Source: Lacihabitans soyangensis
Lineage (GTDB): Bacteria; Bacteroidota; Bacteroidia; Cytophagales; Spirosomataceae
Assembly (NCBI RefSeq): GCF_024343775.1
Contig: NZ_RJUF01000180.1
Span: 141,827 to 205,826, forward strand
Length of the DNA stretch: 64,000 nucleotides
Direction of reading: 5' to 3'
Shown piece after piece: positions 21,561-30,181 of this stretch. Each line of letters begins with the position of its first letter. Position 1 is the first letter of the stretch. The position numbers were made by a program, and so were the translations under genes. The notes under the pieces were generated by a model. It did not search any database. It was given only the letters and a program-made list of their open reading frames with translations, and was not told the origin of the DNA.

Positions 21561-24500
21561 TCAAAACGCCTTCAACTGCCCAGAATCACCGGGTACAGGA
21601 TTACCCTGGTCACTGACCTGCGGTGCCTGAGCGGAGTCGAAGGCAGTCTTAATAAAAATACACTCCTTCGTTCCCTTCGCCTCAGTTGCCCTTATTTCGC
21701 CATTTCTGTACTCCTCTACGTTCACATGCTTCATAATTCGGCCATCTTTGCCTAGCAGATTCTTCGGATTCATCACATAGCCTTTATACTGGCACCACGC
21801 CCTCATTCTGTCCATAAAGCCCTGAGGAGTCAAATTCGGGCTGATTCGTTTCTTGGCATCCTCAAACACCACATGTCTCTGTACAAAGCTGTCCAACCTA
21901 CCATTATCCTGGTGGAAAAACTCATCTGCCCAAGCCATCATACCAGGGCCCATTCTTTGCACCAAAATATTCTTCAGTACATTTTCCTCGGCACTCTCTA
22001 CTTTGCCATGTATAAGCCAGCTCTGCACGCACCTCGCAAACACATTATCCGTCAGATTCCACTGTTCAGCGTCAAAATCCTCAAACAACGTCATACCAAA
22101 CTCATCCTTCGGCAATCTCTCCTCCCTGTATTCACCGTTAGGGTTCTTGTGGTAATAGTCCGAAAAACTACTAAACCACATCCTTCTCCTGGTACTTTTG
22201 TCATTCCTCGCAGGAGCAAAATTGCTCGTAATCGTCATCTTAGGGCTATCCGAAAAAGGAATAATATACTCCGTATTGCCTTTTGGGTTTACAGGCATAA
22301 ACCCCGTTATAAGGCCATAAAAAAAATCAAAATCAATACCCTTCATGGCATCGTCCACAAACAGATAATCCGTGTGTTCAGTCGTGCCTTCCATTATGTG
22401 CGGGTTCTCCAGTTGTTTCTTATCACGGCCATTCAAAAACTTCGTTCTCATGTAGCGGCTCAGTATCTCATAGCTAATACTCTTACCAGTTCCGCCATGG
22501 CTTTCGTTTTCGTCACTGGCTCCGGTCATCATATTGTAGTCCATCACCCACACACAATACGCCTCGGCCTTATCCTTATATCTATGCAGCAAATACCCAA
22601 ACGTCTGCAGCTTCGAAATCAAAATCAACTTTTGCTCATGTATCTCCTGAGCTGTCAAAAGTGGCCCGTCAATACTAAACTGATGCTCCTTCTTATACTT
22701 AGCTTGCTCCTCATCAGTCAGTTTATCCAACCTTTCCTCCAGCTCCACACGCCAATACACCCGGCTCGTATTAATCAAAAAATTCAAAAAATGGCAATCC
22801 TTCCGTAAAATCTTAATATCAAACTCACCACTTTCATTCTCAAAAACCTCAAAAACAGGTTCCAAAATCTTCACTCTGTCAGGTATTACCTCTTCCTCCC
22901 AAGCCACTGCAGGCACTTTGTTGTGTTGTATCGCCTTAATTCCCGTCCGTTCTATTTTCCAGGTTTCGTTCTCAAAAAACATCAGCTGATGACTCTTCCC
23001 GGTATCCTTAAAATCAAGGCTCAAATACTTCAAATTATCCATACTCGCCTCCGAAAACTGAGCCGAACGGTGAAACGCATTCCTGATATCCACATAATTG
23101 TACCCAACCAACCTCATCACACTATCCACGTTCAGAAACTCCTTCACAAACTGATTAATATTCCTAAATCCAATCTTTTGAACCACATTGCCCTTTTTCC
23201 TTACCAATATCTGTCCTGACTTCACCGAAGGCATTTCATAAAGCCCAAAATCATTTCTGTAAAGAAAATTATACATCAGCTCATTATTAGGCTTGTAATC
23301 AATCTGAGCACGGCCATTCTTCTTCACCACCTTACCCTCTTTATTCAGCTTCATATTCTCATCCCAGAATCTCATTGGCATGCTCTGCTTCAGACAAGTA
23401 TCAAACTCTCTTTGTCCATGATTTCTAAAAAAATCCCGCACATCCTTACACTGATTTCCCCTCAGATCATACTCTTTCTTCAGGTCATTTGGCAAAAAAA
23501 TCAAATGAATATTCAGCCACTCCATGCCTATCTTCACCGCCTCCTGTACACCCGTTGTGTCTATGTCAGGCAGATAATACACCTTCTCAGCTATTCCTGA
23601 AAGTTTACTATACTCTTCACTCGTTAGGCTAAACATCTCACTATCAAACCACACCACAGCATAACCCATTGCCGCCACATTCAAGGCATCAGAACCACCA
23701 GAGCATATAATAATCTCATTCAGTTTCTTAGCTGGTTTTCTATTACTTTCAACCTCATCCTCCTGCCCTGAGCCTGTCGAAGCGTCACTGTCTTCCAACA
23801 GCTGCTCATACTTCTTCTTAGCCATCGCATAGCCAAACATCACACGGCTCTTCTCTCCCCTGATCACGAACCTATACTTCTTATCTCTAGCACTCGGTTT
23901 ATAAATTTTCTGCCAGGTACCAGCTTCCCACATCAGTATCGGAAAACTAGCCGTCGACCCAAACCTATGCGTTACCAGGTTACCGCTTTTCTCCTCTCTT
24001 GAGGTCAAATCATAATGTTTCAGAGAAATCAACCCATACTCCTTGCATAGGTCAATAGCATTCCTCATCGCCACATCATCACCTTTGGCCTCCAACTTAT
24101 CCTTTTCCAGCTTCAAGTTCAGTCCTTGCAGTCTATCCCACACACGCCTTGCAAAAACCGTCTGAAGCTCACCTTTGTCCCATTCCTTGGTTTCAAAAGC
24201 AATATTTCCCACAGGTGCACCCTCTACAGGAGGCAGTTTCTCATACTTATACTCAGCCTTTTGCTTAGTCGTTTCTTGGCTCAGTCCATGCTTTTCAGCC
24301 AAAATATTCAGACACTCCACAAAGCTCGGCTTTCGGCTATCCTCACGCATCATCACCTCAAGAGCATTCATCACCAAGAAACCGCCCTTGGTAGTGCCAC
24401 TATCACCAAAATCCGTTACATAGTAAATACCATTGTACTCCGACAACCTACAGCTCGCACTTCCTTCGTCTCTAATCTTAAAATACTTCTTCGTACCCTC

Positions 24501-24602
24501 CTTGCCAACAGACTGCGGATAATACTCATGAATAATATCCAAACCACCATTAGTGGCATCATACACCATCTGGGGCGTTACTTTCCATTCCTGTTGTGTC
24601 AT
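21561..24602 (-). CDS. Phage primase-helicase (TOPRIM plus SF3 helicase)
   Basis: A 1013-aa replication protein. N-terminal primase-type region with a degraded zinc-finger-like part (RLSEYNGIYYVTDFGDSG), then a TOPRIM domain (IICSGGSDALNVAAMGY and YYLPDIDTTGVQEAV carry the acidic residues), and a C-terminal superfamily 3/D5-like helicase: Walker A GGTGKS at about residues 703-708, Walker B YLFVDDAMK, sensor TITSNFAP and the arginine-finger region STRRRMWF. Two family B repeats are read in frame: DASTGSGQED (23765-23783, in a linker) and TAFDSAQAPQ (21625-21644, near the C-terminus), both outside motif regions. It is the last large gene of the early operon and should drive prophage replication. 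Confidence 0.9.
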   Translation of the reverse strand: MTQQEWKVTPQMVYDATNGGLDIIHEYYPQSVGKEGTKKYFKIRDEGSASCRLSEYNGIYYVTDFGDSGTTKGGFLVMNALEVMMREDSRKPSFVECLNILAEKHGLSQETTKQKAEYKYEKLPPVEGAPVGNIAFETKEWDKGELQTVFARRVWDRLQGLNLKLEKDKLEAKGDDVAMRNAIDLCKEYGLISLKHYDLTSREEKSGNLVTHRFGSTASFPILMWEAGTWQKIYKPSARDKKYRFVIRGEKSRVMFGYAMAKKKYEQLLEDSDASTGSGQEDEVESNRKPAKKLNEIIICSGGSDALNVAAMGYAVVWFDSEMFSLTSEEYSKLSGIAEKVYYLPDIDTTGVQEAVKIGMEWLNIHLIFLPNDLKKEYDLRGNQCKDVRDFFRNHGQREFDTCLKQSMPMRFWDENMKLNKEGKVVKKNGRAQIDYKPNNELMYNFLYRNDFGLYEMPSVKSGQILVRKKGNVVQKIGFRNINQFVKEFLNVDSVMRLVGYNYVDIRNAFHRSAQFSEASMDNLKYLSLDFKDTGKSHQLMFFENETWKIERTGIKAIQHNKVPAVAWEEEVIPDRVKILEPVFEVFENESGEFDIKILRKDCHFLNFLINTSRVYWRVELEERLDKLTDEEQAKYKKEHQFSIDGPLLTAQEIHEQKLILISKLQTFGYLLHRYKDKAEAYCVWVMDYNMMTGASDENESHGGTGKSISYEILSRYMRTKFLNGRDKKQLENPHIMEGTTEHTDYLFVDDAMKGIDFDFFYGLITGFMPVNPKGNTEYIIPFSDSPKMTITSNFAPARNDKSTRRRMWFSSFSDYYHKNPNGEYREERLPKDEFGMTLFEDFDAEQWNLTDNVFARCVQSWLIHGKVESAEENVLKNILVQRMGPGMMAWADEFFHQDNGRLDSFVQRHVVFEDAKKRISPNLTPQGFMDRMRAWCQYKGYVMNPKNLLGKDGRIMKHVNVEEYRNGEIRATEAKGTKECIFIKTAFDSAQAPQVSDQGNPVPGDSGQLKAF
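21625..21644. repeat. Short repeat in frame (family B)
   Basis: GCCTGAGCGGAGTCGAAGGC, a canonical copy, inside the C-terminal tail of the primase-helicase gene. Confidence 0.85.
23765..23783. repeat. Short repeat in frame (family B)
   Basis: GCCCTGAGCCTGTCGAAGC inside a linker of the primase-helicase, between TOPRIM-flanking segments. Confidence 0.75.
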
Positions 24603-24645
24603 ATCGCCACCAGTTTTAAATTTCTCATATAATTAGGGAAGTCTT

Positions 24646-24864
24646 TTATTTATTTGCATTGCCTGGAGTTATCCAGTTGGGTGCCAAAGGGCTTTCTTTT
24701 TGAGGGCCGTAGTCCTGCACCTTCTCGCACCAAGGGCATTTAGTCTTAATATTCTTCAGCTCAAGAGCCACTTGTACGCCATAATTAGCTTTACAACTAC
24801 TGCAGTTAACCACATCATTATGCAGCTGCAGTTGAGAATTATCGGGAATGGTATTAGAATTCAT
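24646..24864 (-). CDS. Zinc-ribbon phage protein, 72 aa
   Basis: Two Cys pairs, NCSSCKANYG and KCPWCEK, about 20 residues apart form a likely four-Cys zinc ribbon. It lies 43 bases upstream of the primase-helicase and overlaps the next early gene by 4 bases (ATGA), so it may be a replication or transcription accessory. Confidence 0.6.
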   Translation of the reverse strand: MNSNTIPDNSQLQLHNDVVNCSSCKANYGVQVALELKNIKTKCPWCEKVQDYGPQKESPLAPNWITPGNANK

Positions 24865-25058
24865 ATCCTATTCAGCAGTTTTTTAAAGGTTTTCATTTTT
24901 TGATGATACTCAGCCCGCATATGAAACTCCGTCTCTGGGTCCTGTATCACATCTTCACAAGCCGCTATCTCATTCTCCAGAAGTGTTTTAGCGTCTGGTA
25001 TTTGCTCCAGCTTAATGCTTGAGTCATTAATCGCGTCAATAGTCTCTTGTAGGTTCAT
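24861..25058 (-). CDS. Small helical early phage protein, 65 aa
   Basis: Acidic, all-helical protein (MNLQETIDAINDSSIKLEQI). Coupled by 4-base overlaps to genes on both sides. No family recognised. Confidence 0.55.
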   Translation of the reverse strand: MNLQETIDAINDSSIKLEQIPDAKTLLENEIAACEDVIQDPETEFHMRAEYHQKMKTFKKLLNRI

Positions 25059-25165
25059 GATTTCTTCCTATTTTTATATTTATCAATACCAATATCCACC
25101 AACAGGTACACGCCCAAAGCCGCCACACCACACCAAAGAGCCAGATCTATACATTCCTTTTTCAT
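25055..25165 (-). CDS. Small membrane protein, 36 aa
   Basis: Frame from ATG (25163-25165) to TGA (25055-25057), both joined to neighbours by ATGA overlaps. Sequence MKKECIDLALWCGVAALGVYL... has a single membrane helix and a basic tail (KYKNRKKS). The double coupling supports translation. It may act at the membrane during early infection. Confidence 0.6.
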   Translation of the reverse strand: MKKECIDLALWCGVAALGVYLLVDIGIDKYKNRKKS

Positions 25166-25461
25166 GGCATCACAAGTTTTTGTCGTTTCTTCAATCCATC
25201 CACATTCGTTTTGGCCAGCTCTTGAGCTTCAACCAACTTCGTCAGAGCCTCTACCACCTTCTTAGTAGGCAGTAATCCAGCCTTTCCGGCCTTAACATTT
25301 CTCACACAATCCTTCCCTACAGCAGTCAGGAAAAAATTGTCATAAACCACGAGCTGCTTTCTTTCAAAATGCGGAGCCTTCAAATACAAATCATCAAAAA
25401 GACCCCTCCAATAGCCCACATCTAGCATTTCATTCTCTGGTTTTTCTACTTTTTTTAGCAT
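25162..25461 (-). CDS. First early-operon gene, 99 aa
   Basis: Basic protein (MLKKVEKPENEMLDVGYWRG) with a C-terminal helical segment (KKVVEALTKLVEAQELAKTN). It is the first gene leftward from the operator region and thus the likely Cro/early regulator position, but no helix-turn-helix is clear. Coupled to the 36-aa gene. Confidence 0.5.
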   Translation of the reverse strand: MLKKVEKPENEMLDVGYWRGLFDDLYLKAPHFERKQLVVYDNFFLTAVGKDCVRNVKAGKAGLLPTKKVVEALTKLVEAQELAKTNVDGLKKRQKLVMP

Positions 25462-25539
25462 TTTAAGGTAGTTATACGCTATGAATTAATTATTTTACGC
25501 CGTTTCTTTACGTTGTAATTTTACGGCGTAACAAAAGTA

Positions 25540-25614
25540 TCAAACAAAGTAATAATTAGCAAATAAAGTGAGACTTTATTTCATTATTCTTTGCAATAAC
25601 CTCAAACAAAGTAA
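25540..25614. promoter_or_regulatory. Repressor operator region, three boxes
   Basis: Three copies of a 13-base box: TCAAACAAAGTAA (25540-25552), GCAAATAAAGTGA (25559-25571) and TCAAACAAAGTAA (25602-25614). The first pair has a 19-base period, and the third ends 2 bases before the repressor start codon, so it could block its own translation initiation or promoter. They lie between the divergent early operon and the repressor. Confidence 0.65.
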
Positions 25615-25616
25615 GA

Positions 25617-26006
25617 ATGTCCGATTTTAAAGAGAGATTAGCCAAGCTCATGAAAGAGCGAAACTTTAACAGTTCAACGCTAGGAGAAGCCTTAGGATAC
25701 AAATCCACTTCTACAGTTTTGAAATGGATATCAGGCAAAGGAATGCCCGATTTACATAAAATTCAAGATTTAGCCAAGACCTTAGACGTAGACCCAGCAT
25801 ACCTACTATTCGGCACCCAACCGCCCAAACAATATGCAACAGAACAAAAACTAGGTCAATTTTTAGAGCCAAACACACCATACGGCATATCTCCCGAAGA
25901 GCTCATAGAATTTTACAAATGGAAGGCCAACAAAGCCACAGAAGAAGCCCAAAGAGCCAATCTTCAAGTCGAAAGACTAAAGAGTACTGAGGTGGATGCT
26001 AAGTAG
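25617..26006 (+). CDS. XRE-family phage repressor
   Basis: A 129-aa protein with an N-terminal helix-turn-helix of the Cro/CI (HTH_3) type, residues 3-60: FKERLAKLMKERNFNSSTLG, then ALGYKSTSTVLKWISGKGMP as turn and recognition helix, and LAKTLDVDPAYLLFG at the end of the domain. The C-terminal part (residues 80-125) has coiled-coil character and lacks a LexA-like Ser/Lys protease, so SOS self-cleavage is not expected. It is the only rightward gene of the prophage part and sits at its right end. Confidence 0.8.
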   Translation: MSDFKERLAKLMKERNFNSSTLGEALGYKSTSTVLKWISGKGMPDLHKIQDLAKTLDVDPAYLLFGTQPPKQYATEQKLGQFLEPNTPYGISPEELIEFYKWKANKATEEAQRANLQVERLKSTEVDAK

Positions 26007-26204
26007 CCCAAACTAACACGCAAAAAAACGACATTATACCCACCAGTTATACAAGTAGCATAGGCATGCTAGCATTAAAATTAATGACAAAATACTGACA
26101 CCGAGTGAACAATATGACAACATAAAATCCAAAATGACAACTTCAAAAAACCTATAAAAACCTTATTATCAACAACATAAACTAAGTATTACCAAATTAA
26201 CGCT
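26007..26204. other. Prophage right-end DNA, no gene
   Basis: AT-rich sequence between repressor and att site. It holds small repeated words but no supported gene. Confidence 0.5.
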
Positions 26205-26230
26205 GAATTCGAATCCCTGCGTCTCCACGA
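26205..26230 (+). other. Attachment site: tRNA or tmRNA 3'-end remnant
   Basis: The sequence contains a T-loop TTCGAAT, a T-stem 3' strand CCCTG and an acceptor 3' strand CGTCTCC followed by A, but the 5' T-stem does not pair, so only the 3' end of the RNA gene is present. This is the expected attR of an element integrated in a tRNA or tmRNA gene. The intact gene should be at the left end of the prophage, outside the window. Confidence 0.7.
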
Positions 26231-26235
26231 ATACT

Positions 26236-26274
26236 AATCGTAACTATTTGATTACTAAATAGTTACGATTTTTT
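26236..26274 (+). terminator. Terminator of the tRNA/tmRNA unit
   Basis: A 14-bp perfect stem AATCGTAACTATTT/AAATAGTTACGATT with a 7-base loop followed by T-run, just downstream of the att site. Confidence 0.85.
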
Positions 26275-26394
26275 ATTTGCGATTTAGCCCACATTTAGCC
26301 CACAATTTTTATTTAGGATAATTTTTGAGGTAATTAAATAACCAAAAAAGCCACTCTCAGAAATTTATTTTCCGAACGGCCAATTCATGAATTT

Positions 26395-26583
26395 TTACTC
26401 ACATCTCACCTCGATCACCTCATTCAGTTTAGTAGTAAATCGTCTAGAAAGCTTCTCCTGTTTCGCTTTTTAAACTCGAGCTTGGTCTTGTATCGCCAAC
26501 TTTTCTTTTTGTCGACCTATGTCAGTAATAAGCTTATCTATTATACTAATCAATATTTTGGGCCATGGGTTAGGTGCCTAAAT
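26395..26583 (-). pseudogene. Decayed umuC 3' end
   Basis: This segment aligns with the 3' end of the intact umuC (39448 onward): both contain TTACTCACA near the stop, then CACCTCATTCAGTTTAGTAG, AGAAAGCTTCTCCTGTTTC and a degenerating match through GTCGACCTATG... to about 26583. It has frameshifts and lacks the rest of the gene. It lies the same way from the att-like site as the intact copy (145 versus 150 bases). Confidence 0.75.
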
Positions 26584-26858
26584 GGAGATTTAAACATTCA
26601 TTATGAAGCTTCTCCATATAGGACATCAACAAATTTAACATTAGCTGTAATGTCAATGATGGGGATTTGAGAATTCATTCCGAAGCAGAATACAAGAGCA
26701 GGTTTGAATATTTACTTCAAAAAGGAGTCGATATGAGTAACGACCCCTCCTAGAAGTTCTTTAATTGTATTCTAAAAACAGGTTAATCAATTTTCAAAAC
26801 CTTTCTAATGAATGGAAAGTTATGACATTTTGACCAAGCTGAGCTCTAGTATATTCTT
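26584..26858. other. Gene-free stretch before the GH32 gene
   Basis: No supported gene. Parts may be further decayed umuC sequence, but similarity is too weak to map. Confidence 0.4.
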
Positions 26859-28337
26859 TTATTTCACGAAATTGAAATTAACTGAGCCTCCAATGTTTTT
26901 CGGAAAAACAAGGTTGGTTAGCACAGCCTGACCTTCGTTTGCGAATATTTCAACAATTGATTTATCAACGAAAATATCTAACTTAATGATGTTGTTTTCG
27001 GGCTCTACAGTCATTCTTTCAACGCTTGGAAATTTTTCATTGAAATTTACTACACCTGATTTTGTTCTGTCAAAGCTCAGTTTTTTGGTGATTGAATCAT
27101 AATTTATGGTTGATTTTTCGTCACCATTTTTTAATAAATCAATAGAAAATCCTTTTGAATCTGTCAGGTCTATTGTGAAATTCAGACGATAAGAATTGCT
27201 TTTCATTTCAATGGTTTTTCGATTTGCTGAGTTATTCATACTGAAATTGAGCACTTCGGTTTGAATATTATCTGAAAATATAGGTTTCTGAACCATCTTA
27301 TATTTCCCATTTTTTTCAATCAAGGAAATTTTTCGGGGCATCGAAAACATTGCTCTTCTGCCTTCAGCTGTAAGATCAACTGCGTAAGCCCAATTGTTCA
27401 CCCAAGCCATAATTATTGGGTTCTTTTCTTTTTCAGGTAGATTATTGAAGGGCACAGCCGCATAAAAATCTTTACCGTAGTCTATTCTTAAAACCCCTGT
27501 TTGAGCATCCGGCGTGAATTTTTTTCCATCAAATTCACCAACAAAATACTGCATTCCTACATAATCCGTATCTTCATGTGCACTCGATATCATTGAAATC
27601 CACTTAAATTTATCACTGTTTTCAATCGGTACTTTAAATAGCGATGGACATTCCCATATTTTAGCATAATCTCCAATTTTTCCAAATTCGCTCACTAATT
27701 CCCAGTTTTTTAGGTCAGCTGATTCATAGATTTGGGCAGTATATTCTAGCGATTTTACGACAATCATTTTCCATTTGCCTTCATGCCAAAAAACCGATGG
27801 GTCTCGGAAGTCAGTCATTTTGAGGTCAAGTATGGGGTTTTTATCGTAGAATTTCCATGTTCTTCCTTTGTCCGAACTATAGGCCAAACTTTGTGCTTGC
27901 CCGATACCTTTACCATCCTTCTCAATATGGGCAGTATATATTGCTACCATCCCAGACTTGAATCCTTCTTCAAAAAGTCCAGATGTATTTAAAGTATCTA
28001 TCACAGCACTTCCCGAGAATACCATGTTTACAGATCCATCGGAATTCTTGGTTTCTGGAATGGCTACTGGCAATTCTTTCCATGTCTTAAGGTCAGCTGA
28101 CACGGCATGACCCCAGCTCATGTGGCCCCATTTTTCGCCAAAAGGATTATATTGATAAAATAAATGGTACTCGCCGTCTAAATGTACCATGCCGTTAGGG
28201 TCATTTACCCAGTTTTTTTCTGAGGTATAATGATAGTCAGGATGATAAGTTGTCAAATCTCTTTTGCTATCTGCCGATATGGTGGTACAAGAATAAGAAA
28301 TGATGGCAATTATCAGAATGATAAATATATTTTGCAT
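26859..28337 (-). CDS. GH32 fructan hydrolase, lipoprotein
   Basis: A 492-aa glycoside hydrolase of family 32 (levanase/inulinase/fructosidase type) that cuts beta-fructosyl links in the periplasm or at the cell surface. The N-terminus has a lipoprotein signal (IISYSC). Seen motifs: WVNDPNG with the nucleophile Asp, FRDPSVFW with the RDP transition-state stabiliser, and WECPSLF with the acid/base Glu, in a five-bladed propeller, followed by the usual C-terminal beta-sandwich. Last gene of the locus, 97 bases after susD. Endo or exo action cannot be told. Confidence 0.9.
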   Translation of the reverse strand: MQNIFIILIIAIISYSCTTISADSKRDLTTYHPDYHYTSEKNWVNDPNGMVHLDGEYHLFYQYNPFGEKWGHMSWGHAVSADLKTWKELPVAIPETKNSDGSVNMVFSGSAVIDTLNTSGLFEEGFKSGMVAIYTAHIEKDGKGIGQAQSLAYSSDKGRTWKFYDKNPILDLKMTDFRDPSVFWHEGKWKMIVVKSLEYTAQIYESADLKNWELVSEFGKIGDYAKIWECPSLFKVPIENSDKFKWISMISSAHEDTDYVGMQYFVGEFDGKKFTPDAQTGVLRIDYGKDFYAAVPFNNLPEKEKNPIIMAWVNNWAYAVDLTAEGRRAMFSMPRKISLIEKNGKYKMVQKPIFSDNIQTEVLNFSMNNSANRKTIEMKSNSYRLNFTIDLTDSKGFSIDLLKNGDEKSTINYDSITKKLSFDRTKSGVVNFNEKFPSVERMTVEPENNIIKLDIFVDKSIVEIFANEGQAVLTNLVFPKNIGGSVNFNFVK

Positions 28338-28434
28338 TGAATAAATGTTTAAATAATATATTAAGATTTAAAAAAATGGTAGCAGTAAATCAACCACTAC
28401 CATTTTGGACAATCAAATCCTATGAAGATTTATT

Positions 28435-30141
28435 TTAATACCCTGGATTCTGTTTGTATAATCCATTGGTAAAGGTAATTTCAGCCTGAGGTATTGGTAA
28501 ATACTCATCTCTTCCTGCAGTAAATTTGGCAGTTGCTAAAAATGTTCTTCTTGTTTTTTCTTTATCGATATATTTGTTTAGTGTAGCCTCTGCTATGCCC
28601 CACCTTACCAAATCAAAAAAACGTGGGCCTTCTGTGGCAAACTCTAATCGACGCTCCCATTGTAAAGCTTTAAAAGCGAAATCTTTTGTCCAACCAGTAG
28701 CTGAATAGGGCTTTACATTATAATTAGAAGAAAAAGTGCCATCGGCTTTCTTAAGACGCTCGGTGCTTATTGCTGCTCTCTCTCTGACTTGATTGATAAG
28801 TGGTAGGGCTTTGTCTTGTTCGCCAAGTTGAATGTATGCCTCTGCTTGTATTAACAATATGTCATCATAGCGGAGTACATCATAGTTTTTGGCTGTTCCC
28901 ATGAATGGCCCTAATTTGAAATAAGAACCGCTTGAGGCCAATTGCTGAAAACGCATGGTGTGATAATTTCCGTATACACCTGGGTCTCGAACCCAACTAT
29001 TGCTAAACAATTTCGTATTATCGTATTTGTAAACATGGCCATCAATTCCAACGGTATGGTCAAGTCTTGGATCTACTGATTGTTTTGACAAATCGGCAAT
29101 GCCTTCGTTAAATGTATCGAAGTTCGGCCATCCGTTGGCATCCGTTGTATGTGCATTCACCAAGTTTTGGCTACCAGCGTGGAATCCACAACAACCATAC
29201 TGAGGTGCACCATGTGGGTAGTTTAGGCCATCTTCATAGCTCATTCTACCAGCAGTTGTACCGTCATTTACTGTAAATTGAATGGCAAAAATGGATTCTG
29301 GGCCGTTTTCTGTTTCTGGCAAAAAGTTATCACCGATGTCCTTGCTTAATCTATACTTACCTGAACTTATGACAGATTGAGTCAATGTTACCACCTCTTG
29401 TAATCTCGTTTTGTTGATATTGGTCACTTTATGGGTGGCATCTTGTTCATATGCTTGAAATAACCTCAACTTGGCCAAATAAGCCTGGGCTGCATATTTA
29501 TTTGCTCTACCCAATTCTGGCTGGTTTGTTGGTAAATTGTCTATTGCAAATTGAAAATCCGCGGCAATTTTATTCCAAGATTCTTCATTACTAAGTGTAT
29601 TTGAAACCTTCAAAATGTCTTCTTCAGTGGCGGTTTCGTCAAATATTGGAATGTTTTTGTACAAAAGTTTCATAGTAAAATAACTATGGGCTCTCAAAAA
29701 CTTAAGTTCGCCTAATCTTACTTTTTTGTTTGGGAAACTTGTCTCATCGAGATTATTTACTGCTCTTATGGCCACGTTTGCTCTAGAGATTGATTTGAAC
29801 AAGTTTTGCCAAGTTCTTGTAACAAAGGCACCCATGGAAGGCGTTACAAGATTGTAATGTTCCAATGCATCAATTTCACCGACATCACCCGTGCCACCAC
29901 CGCCTTTGTAGGCGTCGTCAGAACGCACCGAGCCATAAGCCCACATACTGTAGATTGGTCCAATCATGTCGCCGTTGCCAATGGCGGCATAAGCAGAGGT
30001 CACCAAGCCATCAACCGCTGTTGGTGAGGTTAGGTCTGATGAAGAAAGAACACCTTTGGGAGTGTACTCTAGCACGTTTTCGCAAGAGCTGAATGCCAGC
30101 AAGCTAGAGGCTAAAACTGTTATAATAATTTTATTTTTCAT
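28435..30141 (-). CDS. SusD/RagB-family glycan-binding lipoprotein
   Basis: A 568-aa surface lipoprotein (signal with LLAFSSCEN) that binds fructans and closes over the SusC pore. TPR-like helices in the N-terminal half, FLRAHSYFTMKLLYKNIPI near residue 150, and the conserved C-terminal WERRLEFATEGPRFFDLVRW identify the family. It follows susC by 40 bases. Confidence 0.95.
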   Translation of the reverse strand: MKNKIIITVLASSLLAFSSCENVLEYTPKGVLSSSDLTSPTAVDGLVTSAYAAIGNGDMIGPIYSMWAYGSVRSDDAYKGGGGTGDVGEIDALEHYNLVTPSMGAFVTRTWQNLFKSISRANVAIRAVNNLDETSFPNKKVRLGELKFLRAHSYFTMKLLYKNIPIFDETATEEDILKVSNTLSNEESWNKIAADFQFAIDNLPTNQPELGRANKYAAQAYLAKLRLFQAYEQDATHKVTNINKTRLQEVVTLTQSVISSGKYRLSKDIGDNFLPETENGPESIFAIQFTVNDGTTAGRMSYEDGLNYPHGAPQYGCCGFHAGSQNLVNAHTTDANGWPNFDTFNEGIADLSKQSVDPRLDHTVGIDGHVYKYDNTKLFSNSWVRDPGVYGNYHTMRFQQLASSGSYFKLGPFMGTAKNYDVLRYDDILLIQAEAYIQLGEQDKALPLINQVRERAAISTERLKKADGTFSSNYNVKPYSATGWTKDFAFKALQWERRLEFATEGPRFFDLVRWGIAEATLNKYIDKEKTRRTFLATAKFTAGRDEYLPIPQAEITFTNGLYKQNPGY

Positions 30142-30181
30142 TACTTAAATTTTTTAAATTTATTTCAAATTCACTTGTTTA

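Noticed and set aside
26205..26230. A complete tRNA gene at the att site
   Set aside because: Only the T-loop and 3' acceptor strand are present; the 5' part does not pair, so it is a 3' remnant.
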